64,000 nucleotides of DNA from Shinella daejeonensis (lineage in GTDB: Bacteria; Pseudomonadota; Alphaproteobacteria; Rhizobiales; Rhizobiaceae), in contig NZ_JAHWXY010000003.1 of assembly GCF_024281235.1 (NCBI RefSeq), positions 1 through 64,000 of the forward strand, written 5' to 3'. The notes under the pieces were generated by a model. The model ran no database searches. It saw only the letters and a program-made list of their open reading frames with translations, and was not told the DNA's origin. Of the stretch, positions 1 through 9,700 are shown piece by piece (the first letter of the stretch is position 1; every line of letters begins with the position of its first letter). Both the position numbers and the translations under genes were made by a program.

Positions 1-2
1 CG

Positions 3-422
3 ACCGCGGCCGGCGGCGCAGCGGCGGCCTATTCGCTCGGCTCCATGGGGCAGTCGGGCGCGGCTGGCCTCGCCTCCGGCATGGGCGGTGTCGCCCGCGC
101 CACAGGCTCGGCCGCCGTCTCGCCGCTGAAGCGCGCCGTGGCGCGCGCCTCCGAGAGCATGAAATCCAGCTTCTCCGATGGCGCCAAGGCCGGCTTCGGC
201 GTGACTGGCGGCTCCTCGACCATGGGAACGGTCGGCGGTGAAGCCGCCGAGGCTGCGTCCACGCCGACAGCCGCGGCGGGCGGCGCTCCCGATTGGGCCA
301 AGCGCATGAAGCGCAGCCAGCACCTTTCTCACGGCGTCAGCGCCGCCGCCCATGCCGTCAAGTCCGGCGACAGCCACGGCTCCGGCTCCTCCATCAACCT
401 TTCCGAAAGCGACCGCTCATGA
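3..422 (+). CDS. trbL: TrbL conjugal transfer protein, C-terminal part
   Basis: The 5' part lies left of the window, so only about 140 C-terminal residues are seen. This tail is Ala/Gly/Ser-rich and hydrophilic, as is usual for the end of TrbL, the multi-spanning inner-membrane component (VirB6-like) of P-type mating-pair formation systems. The frame is open from the first base, and the TGA at 420-422 overlaps the ATG of trbF (ATGA), so the two are translationally coupled. The identity rests mainly on position: trbL directly precedes trbF-trbG-trbI in these operons. Confidence 0.85.
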   Translation, partial: TAAGGAAAAYSLGSMGQSGAAGLASGMGGVARATGSAAVSPLKRAVARASESMKSSFSDGAKAGFGVTGGSSTMGTVGGEAAEAASTPTAAAGGAPDWAKRMKRSQHLSHGVSAAAHAVKSGDSHGSGSSINLSESDRS

Positions 423-1108
423 ACATCTTCAAAAGGCCCGCCGTGCATTACGGCAAGACGCCCGAACCCGAGACGCCTTACCAGAAGGCCGCGCAGGTCT
501 GGGACGAACGCATCGGCTCCGCCCGCGTGCAGGCCAAGAACTGGCGCTACATGGCCTTCGGCTCGCTGTTCCTCGCGGCCGGCTTTGCCGCAGCACTGGT
601 CATCCAGTCGGCGCGCGGGACCGTCGTGCCGTGGGTGGTGCAGGTCGACAAGCTCGGTCAGGCGCAGAGCATCGCGCCGGCCAGTGCCGACTATCGCCCG
701 ACCGATCCGCAGATCGCCTGGCATCTCGCCCGCTTCATCGAGCAGGTCAGGAGCATCCCCGCCGATCCGGTCATCGTCCGCCAGAACTGGCTTCGCGCCT
801 ATGAGTGGACAACCGATCGCGGTGCGGGTGCGCTCAACGACTATGCCCGCACCAACGATCCGTTCGTCAAGGTCGGCAAGCAGCAGATCGCCGTCGAGGT
901 CTCCAGCGTCATCCGCGCCTCGGCCGACAGCTTCCGCGTCGCCTGGGCCGAGCGCCGTTACGAGGATGGCAAGCTCGCGACGACGGAGCGGTGGACGGCG
1001 ATCTTGACCATCGCCCTCCAGCCGCCCCGAGACGCCGAACGCCTGAAAGCCAATCCGCTCGGCATCTATGTCAACGCCATTAACTGGTCGCGGGAGCTGA
1101 GCCAATGA
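419..1108 (+). CDS. trbF: TrbF conjugal transfer protein (VirB8-like)
   Basis: Protein of 229 residues, the usual TrbF length. It has a cytoplasmic N-terminus (about 1-45), one membrane segment (about 46-65) followed by QSARG, and a periplasmic VirB8/TrbF domain containing PWVVQVDKLG and ending near YVNAINWSREL. It is the assembly factor that links inner-membrane channel parts of the mating-pair formation complex. The start at 419 is chosen because it overlaps the trbL stop as ATGA; a longer upstream in-frame ATG at 293 would overlap trbL by 130 bases. Its stop in turn overlaps trbG. Confidence 0.95.
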   Translation: MNIFKRPAVHYGKTPEPETPYQKAAQVWDERIGSARVQAKNWRYMAFGSLFLAAGFAAALVIQSARGTVVPWVVQVDKLGQAQSIAPASADYRPTDPQIAWHLARFIEQVRSIPADPVIVRQNWLRAYEWTTDRGAGALNDYARTNDPFVKVGKQQIAVEVSSVIRASADSFRVAWAERRYEDGKLATTERWTAILTIALQPPRDAERLKANPLGIYVNAINWSRELSQ

Positions 1109-2064
1109 TCCCGACAATCCGTAAATCCACCGCCGTCCTGATGTTGTTGTCCGCGACGGCTCTCGGAGGTTGTGCCACCTTCAAGCCCCCCGAAATCAGC
1201 TACGATGCGAGCGTGCCGCCGCTGCCCGCTGTCCCAGCCGCTATCACCGATGATCGGCCGAAGCCGGTGCATATTCCGCCGGCCTGGACCGTCGCACGCG
1301 GCGGCACGGCCGCGGCGACGCCGACCGGGCGAGTCGAAAATGCCAATGCCGCCGCCCGTGTGCAGCCACGCCGCGAGGGCTACTTCAACGCCATCCAGGT
1401 TTATCCGTGGTCGGAAGGCGCGCTTTATCAGGTCTATGCCGCGCCGGGGCAGATCACCAATATCGCGTTGGAGCCCGGCGAGAGCCTGACCGGCGCCGGG
1501 CCGATCGCGGCGGGCGACACCGCCCGCTGGATCATCGGCGATACCGAGAGCGGATCGGGCGTGACGCGCCGCGTCCACATCCTCGTCAAGCCGACCAGGC
1601 CCGACATTACCACGAACCTTATCGTGACGACCGACCGGCGCACCTACATGCTGGAGCTGCGCTCCGGCGAGAAGCCCTACATGCCTTCGGTCGCCTGGGC
1701 CTATCCGCAGCCGGCAGGCGGCGGGCGTCAGGCCGTTCCAGCAACGCCGGTCATTCCGGCCGTCGCCGCGCGCAATTATCGCTACAGCCTAACCGACGGC
1801 AACAATCCGCCATGGAAACCCGTTGCCGTCTATGACGACGGCCGCCGGGTGTACGTCGAATTCCCGCGTGGCATCGTCCAAGGCGAAATGCCGCCGATCT
1901 TCGTCATCGGCCCGGAAGGCGAAGCCCAGATCGCCAACACCCGCATCTATCAACACATCCTGATCGTCGATCGCCTGTTCGGCGCGGCCGAGCTGCGCCT
2001 TGGCGCGGGCGACAAGCAGCGGACCGTCAGGATCGTCCGCACCGACGGGAGGCCGCAATCATGA
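1105..2064 (+). CDS. trbG: TrbG conjugal transfer protein (VirB9-like)
   Basis: 319 residues. The N-terminus is a lipoprotein-type signal peptide with lipobox LGGC (Cys at residue 23), followed by a Pro-rich linker and the two beta domains of the TrbG/VirB9 family (N-terminal part with YPWSEGALYQVY, C-terminal part with NYRYS and PPIFVIGPEGEAQIANTR). VirB9 homologues form the outer-membrane core ring of type IV secretion with VirB10/TrbI and VirB7. The lipobox suggests this one may carry its own lipid anchor. ATGA overlaps on both sides place it in the trbL-F-G-I operon. Confidence 0.95.
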   Translation: MIPTIRKSTAVLMLLSATALGGCATFKPPEISYDASVPPLPAVPAAITDDRPKPVHIPPAWTVARGGTAAATPTGRVENANAAARVQPRREGYFNAIQVYPWSEGALYQVYAAPGQITNIALEPGESLTGAGPIAAGDTARWIIGDTESGSGVTRRVHILVKPTRPDITTNLIVTTDRRTYMLELRSGEKPYMPSVAWAYPQPAGGGRQAVPATPVIPAVAARNYRYSLTDGNNPPWKPVAVYDDGRRVYVEFPRGIVQGEMPPIFVIGPEGEAQIANTRIYQHILIVDRLFGAAELRLGAGDKQRTVRIVRTDGRPQS

Positions 2065-3212
2065 GTGAGACCAAACAACCCAACGCCGCTCCGATGCGCC
2101 TGCGCGCCGAAGCGCCGCGCGTGACGCGCCTCTCGCGCAAGATGCTCGCCAGCGTCGCGGCCGTCGCCCTGATCGGCATCGGCGGCGCGCTGATCTATGC
2201 GCTTCAAAGCCGCGGCCCCGGCAATGACGGTCAGGAGCTCTACCCCACCGCCAACCGCCAGCCCACCGATGGCCTTGCCGGACTGCCCCGCGACTACACC
2301 GGCCCGATCCTCGGCCCGGCGCTGCCCGGCGATCTCGGCGGCCCCATCTTGAGCGCGCAAAATGCCGGCCAGCCCGTTGCGCCACCGATCGTGCCAACGC
2401 CCGGCGTCGACGAGGCAGAGCAGCGCCGCCGCGCCGAGGAGGAAGCCGCCCGCACCAGCACAGTCTTCTTCCAGGCGCGCGGCGGATCGCCTGCGCCTGC
2501 CGGATCGACGGGAATGCCGACGCCGGGACTCGCCGGACTCGACCTGCCTGGACAAGCCAGCCAGCCGACGGCGCAGGACAAGCAGCTTGCCTTCCTCAAT
2601 GGTCCCGTCGATCGCCGGACAACCTCGTCTGATCGCGTCACGGCTCCCGCATCGCCCTTCGTGCTTCAGGCCGGCGCGGTCATCTCGGCCGCGCTCATCA
2701 CGGGCATCCGTTCCGATCTTCCCGGCCAGATCACGGCGCAGGTGACGGAGAACATCTATGACAGCCCGACCGGGCGCGTCCTCCTCGTGCCCCAAGGGAC
2801 GCGGATCATCGGCCAGTACGACAACAGCGTCCAGTTCGGTCAGCGCCGAGTCTTGCTGGTTTGGAACCGCCTCATTATGCCGAACGGACGCTCCATCGTT
2901 CTTGAGCGCCAGCCGGGCGCCGACACTCAAGGGTATGCCGGCCTTGAGGATGGCGTCGATTACCACTGGTGGGATCTTGCCAAGGCCGCCGCGCTTTCGA
3001 CATTGCTCGGCGTCGGCGCCGAGCTTGCCGTGAACGATGAGAACCGGCTTCTGCGCGCGATCCGCAGCGGCGGGCAGGACACCATCAACGATGCCGGCCA
3101 GCAGATCGTCCGCCGCCAGCTCAACGTCGCGCCGACGCTGACCATTCGGCCGGGCTTCCCGGTCCGCGTCATCGTCACGCGCGATCTCGTGCTCGAACCC
3201 TACAGGAGTTGA
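2061..3212 (+). CDS. trbI: TrbI conjugal transfer protein (VirB10-like)
   Basis: 383 residues. It has a short cytoplasmic tail, a membrane segment at about 29-50, a Pro-rich periplasmic stretch (about 50-200), and a C-terminal TrbI/VirB10 domain with ALITGIRSDLPGQ, GRVLLVPQGTRIIGQY and a hydrophobic stretch that should be the outer-membrane antenna. VirB10 proteins span both membranes and transmit energy from the coupling protein to the channel. It overlaps trbG by ATGA, and the DUF2274 gene follows at once. All signature parts are intact, so this end of the conjugation operon looks functional. Confidence 0.95.
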   Translation: MSETKQPNAAPMRLRAEAPRVTRLSRKMLASVAAVALIGIGGALIYALQSRGPGNDGQELYPTANRQPTDGLAGLPRDYTGPILGPALPGDLGGPILSAQNAGQPVAPPIVPTPGVDEAEQRRRAEEEAARTSTVFFQARGGSPAPAGSTGMPTPGLAGLDLPGQASQPTAQDKQLAFLNGPVDRRTTSSDRVTAPASPFVLQAGAVISAALITGIRSDLPGQITAQVTENIYDSPTGRVLLVPQGTRIIGQYDNSVQFGQRRVLLVWNRLIMPNGRSIVLERQPGADTQGYAGLEDGVDYHWWDLAKAAALSTLLGVGAELAVNDENRLLRAIRSGGQDTINDAGQQIVRRQLNVAPTLTIRPGFPVRVIVTRDLVLEPYRS

Positions 3213-3214
3213 AC

Positions 3215-3451
3215 ATGAAGCTGAAACTCGGCCCCATCGTCGACGACAAGCCCGTCAAGGCGACGGTGGAGCTGCCCGCCGAGCTCCACCGCGATCTTGT
3301 CGCCTATGCCGCCGTCCTGGCCGGTGAGACGGGCCAGCCTGCCACCGATCCCATGAAGCTGATCGTGCCGATGCTCGAACGCTTCATTGCCACCGATCGC
3401 GGCTTTGCAAAGGCCCGCCGCCAGTTGGCGGCGGGTAAGGCCGGTTCATAG
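3215..3451 (+). CDS. DUF2274 domain protein
   Basis: 78 residues. ATG at 3215 has AGGAG at 3204-3208; a TTG two codons earlier overlaps the trbI stop but has no better support. The sequence (KLKLGPIVDDKPVKATVELP, then an alpha-helical region) matches the DUF2274 family, almost always found as the last gene after trbI in alphaproteobacterial trb clusters. The short beta strand followed by helices resembles a ribbon-helix-helix fold, so a DNA-binding or plug role is possible, but function is unknown. Its last 68 bases overlap the convergent LysR gene. Confidence 0.85.
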   Translation: MKLKLGPIVDDKPVKATVELPAELHRDLVAYAAVLAGETGQPATDPMKLIVPMLERFIATDRGFAKARRQLAAGKAGS

Positions 3452-4340
3452 CCGTCATAGCCTGGCGCTTCGACTGCACCTTGGCGATGCTGATGAAGCG
3501 TCGGAGCGCCGGATTATCGTTCTTCGGCGACCACACCCCATTGAAGGGCAGAATCTCTCCTTCAATGGGCCGATAGCAGATGCCCGGTATCTGCGTGGCG
3601 ATCGTCGCCTCGCTGGTCAGTGTAAGCCCGGCACCCAGCCCAACCATGGTCAGCAGATTGTCGCGGCCGACGAACTGCGGCTCGATACGCGGGTGGTGTC
3701 CGAGGCTGCTGACATGCTTCACGAGATAGTCGTGGATTTCCTGGCCGGGCGCCGCTTCCATCACAATGAACTTCTCGTGGACGATCTCGTGCCAGCTCAC
3801 TTCGTCCTTCCCGGCCAGCGCGTGCGATTCCGGCAGCACCACGAACACACGCTCGTCCCACAGATGATCGGCCTCGCATTGTGGCCATTCCTGCGTGCCC
3901 GTCAGAAAGGCGATGTCGAGCCTGAATTGCCGGATGGCCGCGACATGCTCGGCCGGATTGCCGTCCAGCACCTGTAGCTGGACGCCCTCATACTGCTCGT
4001 GAAACGATCTCAACAGCTCCTGCAGGAAGCCCGACGCCAGGGACGAGAAGATGCCGATGCGAAGATGGCCGTCCTTCACACGGCCAACCGCATCCACGAT
4101 CTCGGCACCTTCGCTGACATAGCGCAGAACCTTGCGTGCCCGCGGCAACAGCCGCTGACCGGCGATCGTCGGCAGCACGCCTCCACTATGGCGATGAAAC
4201 AGCGCCGATCCGAGATTGTCTTCCAAATCGCGGATGCGGCGGCTGACGCTCGATTCCTGTACCCCAAGGGCGGCGCCCGCTTTTCGGAAGCTCCCAAATT
4301 CAAGGGCCGCTACAAAATAGCGTAGCTGTCGAACATTCAT
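3384..4340 (-). CDS. LysR-family transcriptional regulator
   Basis: 318 residues starting at MNVRQLRYFVAA; the longer upstream reading is rejected because the family begins at this point. The N-terminal winged HTH (about 1-60, with GVQESSVSRRIRDLE) is followed by a periplasmic-binding-protein-like effector domain (about 90-300). It lies convergent to the trb operon and tail-to-tail with DUF2274, a placement common in rhizobial and sphingomonad trb ICEs, which suggests an element-linked role (transfer or cargo control). The effector is not readable from sequence. LysR regulators often control a divergent neighbour, but no gene diverges from it here: upstream lies ialB on the same strand. Confidence 0.9.
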   Translation of the reverse strand: MNVRQLRYFVAALEFGSFRKAGAALGVQESSVSRRIRDLEDNLGSALFHRHSGGVLPTIAGQRLLPRARKVLRYVSEGAEIVDAVGRVKDGHLRIGIFSSLASGFLQELLRSFHEQYEGVQLQVLDGNPAEHVAAIRQFRLDIAFLTGTQEWPQCEADHLWDERVFVVLPESHALAGKDEVSWHEIVHEKFIVMEAAPGQEIHDYLVKHVSSLGHHPRIEPQFVGRDNLLTMVGLGAGLTLTSEATIATQIPGICYRPIEGEILPFNGVWSPKNDNPALRRFISIAKVQSKRQAMTAMNRPYPPPTGGGPLQSRDRWQ

Positions 4341-4359
4341 CTCTATGGGTGCCTGCCTC

Positions 4360-5016
4360 TCAGCGCGCGAGGGCCGCCACGCGGTCGAGGGCGGTGCCAA
4401 AGCCCTGCAACGAGATCGAGAACGGAGCGGCCGCGCCGCCGTCCGCCGTCGCTTTGATCTTGAGGACCGCACCGGCGCGCAGCGCCACCAAGGTCGGGGT
4501 GTCGAAGCTCACATTGACGAGGCAACCGGCCGGAACGCAGGTGCGGAAACGCACCGGCGCCATCGCCGGCTTGTCGTCGATCTGGAAGACCACGCCGGCG
4601 TCCAGCGCGAGACCGAACGGGAGGATGAGTGTGCCGGTGACGGTGTTGCCGCTCGGCGCGTTGAGCTCGATCGCGAGCACGCGCTGACCGTTCTGCTGGG
4701 CCTGCTGCTGCGACAAGGCACAGCGCTTCGTCGTGCCCTGCTGGATGCAGGCAACGCGCCAGTCCTTGTAGGTCTCGTTGAGAGACGATGCGCCGCCCGG
4801 TAGGGTGGATGCGGCCGCGCCGCCCGTCTGACCTCCCGTCTGTGCCTGAGCCAGCTCGAAGCGCTGCGGGGCGGGATCGGCATTGGACGAGGTGAACAGG
4901 GTGTCCGACCCGGACGAGGACTGCGCCCCACTCGGTACGGCGTAGATGGCAACGGCGGCAGCCGCGACCGCGGCGGCTGCGACAGAGGAAATGCCGAGGA
5001 TCTTCTTGCTCATCAT
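4360..5016 (-). CDS. Invasion-associated locus B (IalB) family protein
   Basis: 218 residues with a signal or anchor segment (about 5-30, KKILGISSVAAAAVAAAAVAI), a low-complexity Gly/Gln/Ser linker (about 30-75), then an IalB domain with YKDWRVACIQQ, KRCALSQQQ, LPFGLALDAGVVFQID and RTCVPAGCLVNVSFD. Four Cys in the domain could form two disulphides. IalB proteins are secreted or periplasmic envelope proteins first known from Bartonella invasion and widespread in Rhizobiales; biochemical activity is not established. The start overlaps the sapC stop (ATGA), giving coupled translation. A second ATG three bases later is an alternative start. Confidence 0.85.
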   Translation of the reverse strand: MMSKKILGISSVAAAAVAAAAVAIYAVPSGAQSSSGSDTLFTSSNADPAPQRFELAQAQTGGQTGGAAASTLPGGASSLNETYKDWRVACIQQGTTKRCALSQQQAQQNGQRVLAIELNAPSGNTVTGTLILPFGLALDAGVVFQIDDKPAMAPVRFRTCVPAGCLVNVSFDTPTLVALRAGAVLKIKATADGGAAAPFSISLQGFGTALDRVAALAR

Positions 5017-5813
5017 GCGAGCGCCTTTCGTTCGTTAGCGCGCTGCGCGTTGAGGTCGAGGAGGTTCTGGAAGCTTCGCTGCGATGCCAGTTGCAGGGTC
5101 ACTAGATCGAGCCAGCCCTTGGCGTGCCAGTCGGCGACGGCGTTGGCGGGCAACGCCCGAAACGCCTGCTCATCGATGGACTGGAAACCGTTGATCTGAT
5201 GCTGCGGGCCATCGGGAAGCTGGAACCGCGCGTGGTACGGCGAAAGCAGCTTCGCTTCTATCAGCGCCCGACCGAAGGCGATCGTGGCGGCGTGATCGGC
5301 GTGATAGGCATTGCAGAAGGCCATGGCCGACTGGGCTGTCGTGCTTGCTTCGCCATCAACGTGAAAGAGCCGCTCCGCATCGTGATGAGTGGCGGCATGC
5401 GCGACGAAGCGGTCACTACCCCGATCAATGCCCAGAAATTGCCGGGTCCTGTCCTGGGACTCAGTAGCGATGAAGGGATAGCGACGGACATAGGCCGGGA
5501 CGTAAGCGCCGGGATGCCAATTCCCATCATGCGCGACGAAGAGATTGTCGTCACGGCGCACCCCGACCAATGCAATCGGCGGAGCACTCTCTTCCATGGC
5601 GAAGACGATCGGGTAGTGCCGCATGGCGATGGCGAACTCACTTACGCAGAGCGGAATGGCGACGGCTTCGCGCGCAAAGCCGAAATTCGCCGTAGCCGTA
5701 ATGCCGACTTCGCCATGCTCCTCGAAGCGGAGAACCACGGGATCCTTATAAAAGAGCGGAAGGCGACCCTTCTCGGAAGAAACATTCTTGTCTGCTGTCA
5801 AAATCTTGCTCAC
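5013..5813 (-). CDS. SapC family protein
   Basis: 266 residues with the layout of the SapC family (named from a Campylobacter fetus S-layer locus): LPLFYKDPVVLRFEEHGEVG near the start, the EFAIAMRHYPIVF block, IALVGVRRDDNLFV, then W-x-PGAYVPAYVRRYPF. There is no signal peptide or membrane segment, so it is probably cytoplasmic. In C. fetus the sap genes are linked to surface-layer protein handling; for alphaproteobacterial homologues the role is unknown. Its place between a globin-like gene and ialB, downstream of a large autotransporter, suggests a surface-protein function, which is inference. Confidence 0.85.
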   Translation of the reverse strand: MSKILTADKNVSSEKGRLPLFYKDPVVLRFEEHGEVGITATANFGFAREAVAIPLCVSEFAIAMRHYPIVFAMEESAPPIALVGVRRDDNLFVAHDGNWHPGAYVPAYVRRYPFIATESQDRTRQFLGIDRGSDRFVAHAATHHDAERLFHVDGEASTTAQSAMAFCNAYHADHAATIAFGRALIEAKLLSPYHARFQLPDGPQHQINGFQSIDEQAFRALPANAVADWHAKGWLDLVTLQLASQRSFQNLLDLNAQRANERKALA

Positions 5814-5884
5814 CCGGCGCGTGGCGCCTTTTATATTAAACTTTCGTCGGTAGTTCGTACCCCGGGGCTATCGGGCTGTCGGCT

Positions 5885-6289
5885 TTACGCGACCACCATC
5901 GTCCTTACTCGGGAAGTGCCCCAGAGAGCGCCCATCCAGGCCCGCTCCACTTCGATCGTGAAACTGTCGTTGAGACTGCGCCGCAAGGTCCAGATCAACG
6001 TCTCTGCTAGCGCTTCGTAATGCATCTCGATCAACCGGAATACTTTGTTAGACTGTGCGAGAATTCTCACTGTTGCCGCAATCGCCCCGGTGTGCCGCAT
6101 ATGGCTAGAAATATAACCAAGCAGATGCACCAGACGCCGATCCTCTGGCTCGATGTCCATGAAGAAGAGCCGGTAGACCTCGGGATAGGAGTCGATCAGG
6201 CGCTTGTGAAACAAGTTCTCAACGTTCTGGCTGATCGGACCGAGGCCATCAAGGCTCGACTGGATGAGGGAAATGGTGCGTTCCTCCAT
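5885..6289 (-). CDS. Globin-fold protein lacking recognisable haem ligands
   Basis: 134 residues. It aligns by eye along its length with single-domain bacterial haemoglobins (Vitreoscilla VHb type): an LFHKRLIDSYPEV block matches the B-C region, RLFFM matches the CD corner and keeps the conserved Phe, and the FRLIEMHYEALAETLIW block matches the F-G region. At the VHb proximal His position (His85) the residue here is Asn, the B10 Tyr position is His, and the E7 Gln position is Arg. A good ribosome site (GAGGTGACC) precedes the ATG. It may be a non-haem globin acting as a structural or sensor protein. The alignment is manual, so the substitutions need checking. Confidence 0.65.
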   Translation of the reverse strand: MEERTISLIQSSLDGLGPISQNVENLFHKRLIDSYPEVYRLFFMDIEPEDRRLVHLLGYISSHMRHTGAIAATVRILAQSNKVFRLIEMHYEALAETLIWTLRRSLNDSFTIEVERAWMGALWGTSRVRTMVVA

Positions 6290-6298
6290 TTGGTCACC

Positions 6299-6646
6299 TC
6301 AGGATCGACCCGCTTTAGAGGATGAAGATCCAGCGAGGCTCGAATCGAACAGCCCGTCGTCGAAGCTGATAAGTGAGGAACGATCGGCTTCCTGCGGATC
6401 GCGCCCATTCGATATCTGCTGCTCGAGACGGTTCAATCGCGCGCTGAGCGAGGCGTAGGCCGCAAGCAGTGCGATAACAAACCCCACTCCACAAAACGCG
6501 TCGAGGACGAGACTATGAACTGGCCGACCGATATAGATGCCAGACATGAACCACACCGAAGCAAATGCGATGACCTGGAAAAAGGCAATTATAACGAGAT
6601 CGTCTTGCTCATCCTCGTTGCGTCGAGCACCTGATAATTTAGCCAT
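6299..6646 (-). CDS. Small two-helix membrane protein
   Basis: 115 residues from MAKLSGARR; the ATG is preceded by AGGGGAG, which decides this start over an upstream in-frame one at 6706. There are two membrane segments (about 18-37 and 49-68), then a helical stretch LSARLNRLEQQ and an acidic/Ser-rich tail. No family is recognised. It lies 74 bases downstream of the autotransporter gene and nine bases upstream of the globin-like gene on the same strand, so it is probably in one operon with them. Confidence 0.7.
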   Translation of the reverse strand: MAKLSGARRNEDEQDDLVIIAFFQVIAFASVWFMSGIYIGRPVHSLVLDAFCGVGFVIALLAAYASLSARLNRLEQQISNGRDPQEADRSSLISFDDGLFDSSLAGSSSSKAGRS

Positions 6647-6720
6647 GGAACAACTCCCCTCACGGCGATCCGAGTAGATGGGTGACGCCAAATCAGGCGT
6701 CACCAAACGGGGCCAGGAAC

Positions 6721-9700
6721 TCAGAACTTCGCGCTGAAGTTGGCCTTGAAGGACTGATCGACGATACCGGAGCCGAACTGCCCGCCATAGGTAACGCCGA
6801 TCACTGCGGATGGCGTCAGCGCGAAGTCGAGACCAGCCTCGATTACGGCAGCATCGCGCGCAACCGGAACACCCGCCACCGTGAAGGCGTTACCGCCGCC
6901 GACGAAGCGATGGGTCGAGGTTGGCGTCACATCGTCGAAGGCATGACGCCAGCCGACCATCCCCTTGGCCGTGACTGAAGCTCCATTCAGATCGAAGCTC
7001 GTCGAACCGCGCAGGCCGAGCGTGGTGAAGGTCGTATCGGTACTCGACGAGCCGCTGCTGAGGGCCGCAGCCCCGCCGGTCTCGCGGAAGCCACCGGTAT
7101 GCAGGTTCACATAGGCAAGGTTGGCGAATGGCTCGAAGCGCGTGGCCCCGAAATTGAACCCGTAGGCAAGCTCGCCGAAGACCTGCGCCGTACCAGCGTT
7201 ATAATCTCCCTTGAGGCTTTCGCTGAAGCCGGGGAAGGCAACGCTGCGGCTGGTTGAGATGTCGTGCCAGGTGTAGGCCGCGCCCGACCGGAATGCGAGA
7301 TCGCCCCAGGCCTTGCCACCATAGAGGCCGACATGGTAATTGTCGCTCGAACTGGACGAATGGCGATCCTTGGCATTGAAGCTCGTCTGGCTGTAACCGG
7401 CGACCGCGCCGAAGCGCCACGTGTCGAAGACCGGAGCGTCCGCACCGACGAAGAAGCCGCCGGTCGAGCGGTTGAGGCGCGCCGCGTTGCCGTCACCGGA
7501 TGTGTGGCCCCAAGAACCGAAGCCTTGTCCCCAGACAGCGAACCCATCAGTGTTCGCGGCAACCGGCTGCGGCACTCCGTTTTCATAGGTGACCGCAGAG
7601 CCTGACGCACCCACGCCGTCAAAAGCGGCGCGTAGGCGATCATTGACTGCGTTACGAAGGAACCGGCTATCCTCGATAAGCGCCGTCTTGGCAGACGCAT
7701 GGATCTCGCCCGAAAGCTGGTCGAAGGCGTAACGAGCCTGTTCGGCCGAAAGGTTGAGCACGGCGTCGTAGACGGCATTGCCGGCCTCAAGGCTTTCCAC
7801 ACCGCCGCCCGTCGCGATCTGGTTGCGTGTCTGGCCAACGTTCTCGAACGTGGTGCCGTTGCGCGTCATCGTCAGATAGACGTTGTTGTCGTCATAGCTG
7901 AGCGAGGGATCGAGGAAGGCAAGGTTCGACGTCACGCCGGTGAAAGAGCCGTTGACGCCGCCATCCGCTGTAAGGATCGTATACTGTGTGGAGGCTGCAT
8001 AGTTGCCTGTTCCAGCAACGACACGGACAGAGCTGCCATCAACCGTCGCCGTTCCCGAAACGTCGACGAGGTCCGACTCGCCGTCCCTGTTGACGTCGAC
8101 CTGATAGATCGAGCCTTCGTGAAGATCCAGATTGCCTCCGATCGTCAGCGTGCCAATGCCGGTTCCAGGAGCCAGCGTCGAGCCGAACATTATGCTGACG
8201 TCGCCTCGAACCGTGCCGCTGCCGGCGAGAACGGTGCCTTCGTACATCGTCAAACCCATGCCTCCGAGACTGCCGTCCACTATCAACCCGCCACTGTCCA
8301 CTGTGGTATAACCGGAGAAGCCCGAACTATCCCCCGTCAGGCGCAGGAAGCTCCCATCGGCTACGGCGACGTTGAATTCTCCTTGTCCAGAAATCACGCC
8401 GCCATAGGTGCCGCTGGCATTCTGCTCGAATCGCATGAAGGTTAAGCTGTTGATCTGAACATTCCCGCCGAACAGGTCGGTTCTGGACACCAGCCCGCCA
8501 TCATCAATAGTCCAGTCGAGAGCGCTGCGACCGGACAGGGTCAGCGTACCCGCCCCGGTCTTCTCCATGGTGCCACGGCCATAGATATCGCCCGCGAACA
8601 CGCCGTCGTCAGCCTGATCGAACACGACATGGCCGTTGTTGGCGATGTCGTTCCTGATGCTCTGCGTGTTGCCGACCAGCGTGCCATTCCGCACGATGGT
8701 GTCGCCGCGGTAGCTGTTATTGCCGGTCAGGATCAGGGTACCCAGATCGTCCTTGACGAGAGCACCATTGCCGCGCAGATCGGAGGCAATTGTTGCGACG
8801 TAGTCAGCGCCCATCTGCGAGCCGTCACCGACACGGATGGTCGTCTCCGCTTCGGTCATCGTGATGGGGTCTCCCTCGACACGATAACCGTCGATGGCGA
8901 ACTGCATGCCGGCGACGGAAATGTCGCCATCGGAGCCGTCGACGGTGACCGTTCCCGGCTCGCCCTGGAAGACGGCGAAGCGTCCACCCCAGTCGTGGTT
9001 GGCATCACCGTTCGTGGTCGTCCAGTTGGTCGTGCCGTTGCGCCACACGCCATATCCGCCGGAGATCTCGCCATCCGCAGTGGTGTGGTATCCATCCCAG
9101 AACAGGGTACCCGGACGCGGATCGGGGCCAGGCCCGGGCGTTCCGCCGACGACGACGTTGACCTGCTTGTCGATGGCCGTCTGGATCTCGATATCGCCGA
9201 TGCCGTACTGGCTGCCATCGGGCACGCCGACGACTTCCATGCCGTTGTCGGTGAGATCACCGCCATAGTTGAACAGACGATAGACGCCCTGACCGAAATC
9301 GCCCGTGCCATCTGCAATGGTGAGCCGCCCGTCGAGCGTGAGATCGCCTTCGACCTCGAAGAATGCCGTCGTGCCCGGTGCGCCGACCAGAATTTCGACG
9401 TCGGAATTTTCGTTGAGCGTCAGGCTGCCCATCGTCAGCGTGCGGTCATGCTGTCCGTACAGCCGCCCGCCATCGGCGATCTCAACGTCGCCGCCGATGC
9501 GGCCCGAGCCGGTGACGGTGGCACCGAATTCCACATCGACATCGCCGCTATAGTTACCGTCGAAGGAAAGGCCGCCCTCGCTCACTCTTGCGCCGGGCGC
9601 GTCGAGGCTTTCTCCAGTCAGGCTCACTGTGCCACGGCCCACCTTGGTGATGGTGTGGTTGTGTCCACTTATGACACCGGCCAAGATTCCGCTTCCGGCA

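Noticed and set aside
4360-6289. Reading SapC and IalB here as a canonical S-layer secretion system
   Set aside because: There is no S-layer protein, no SapDEF-type secretion genes and no repeat-containing surface-layer gene; only the family names link them.
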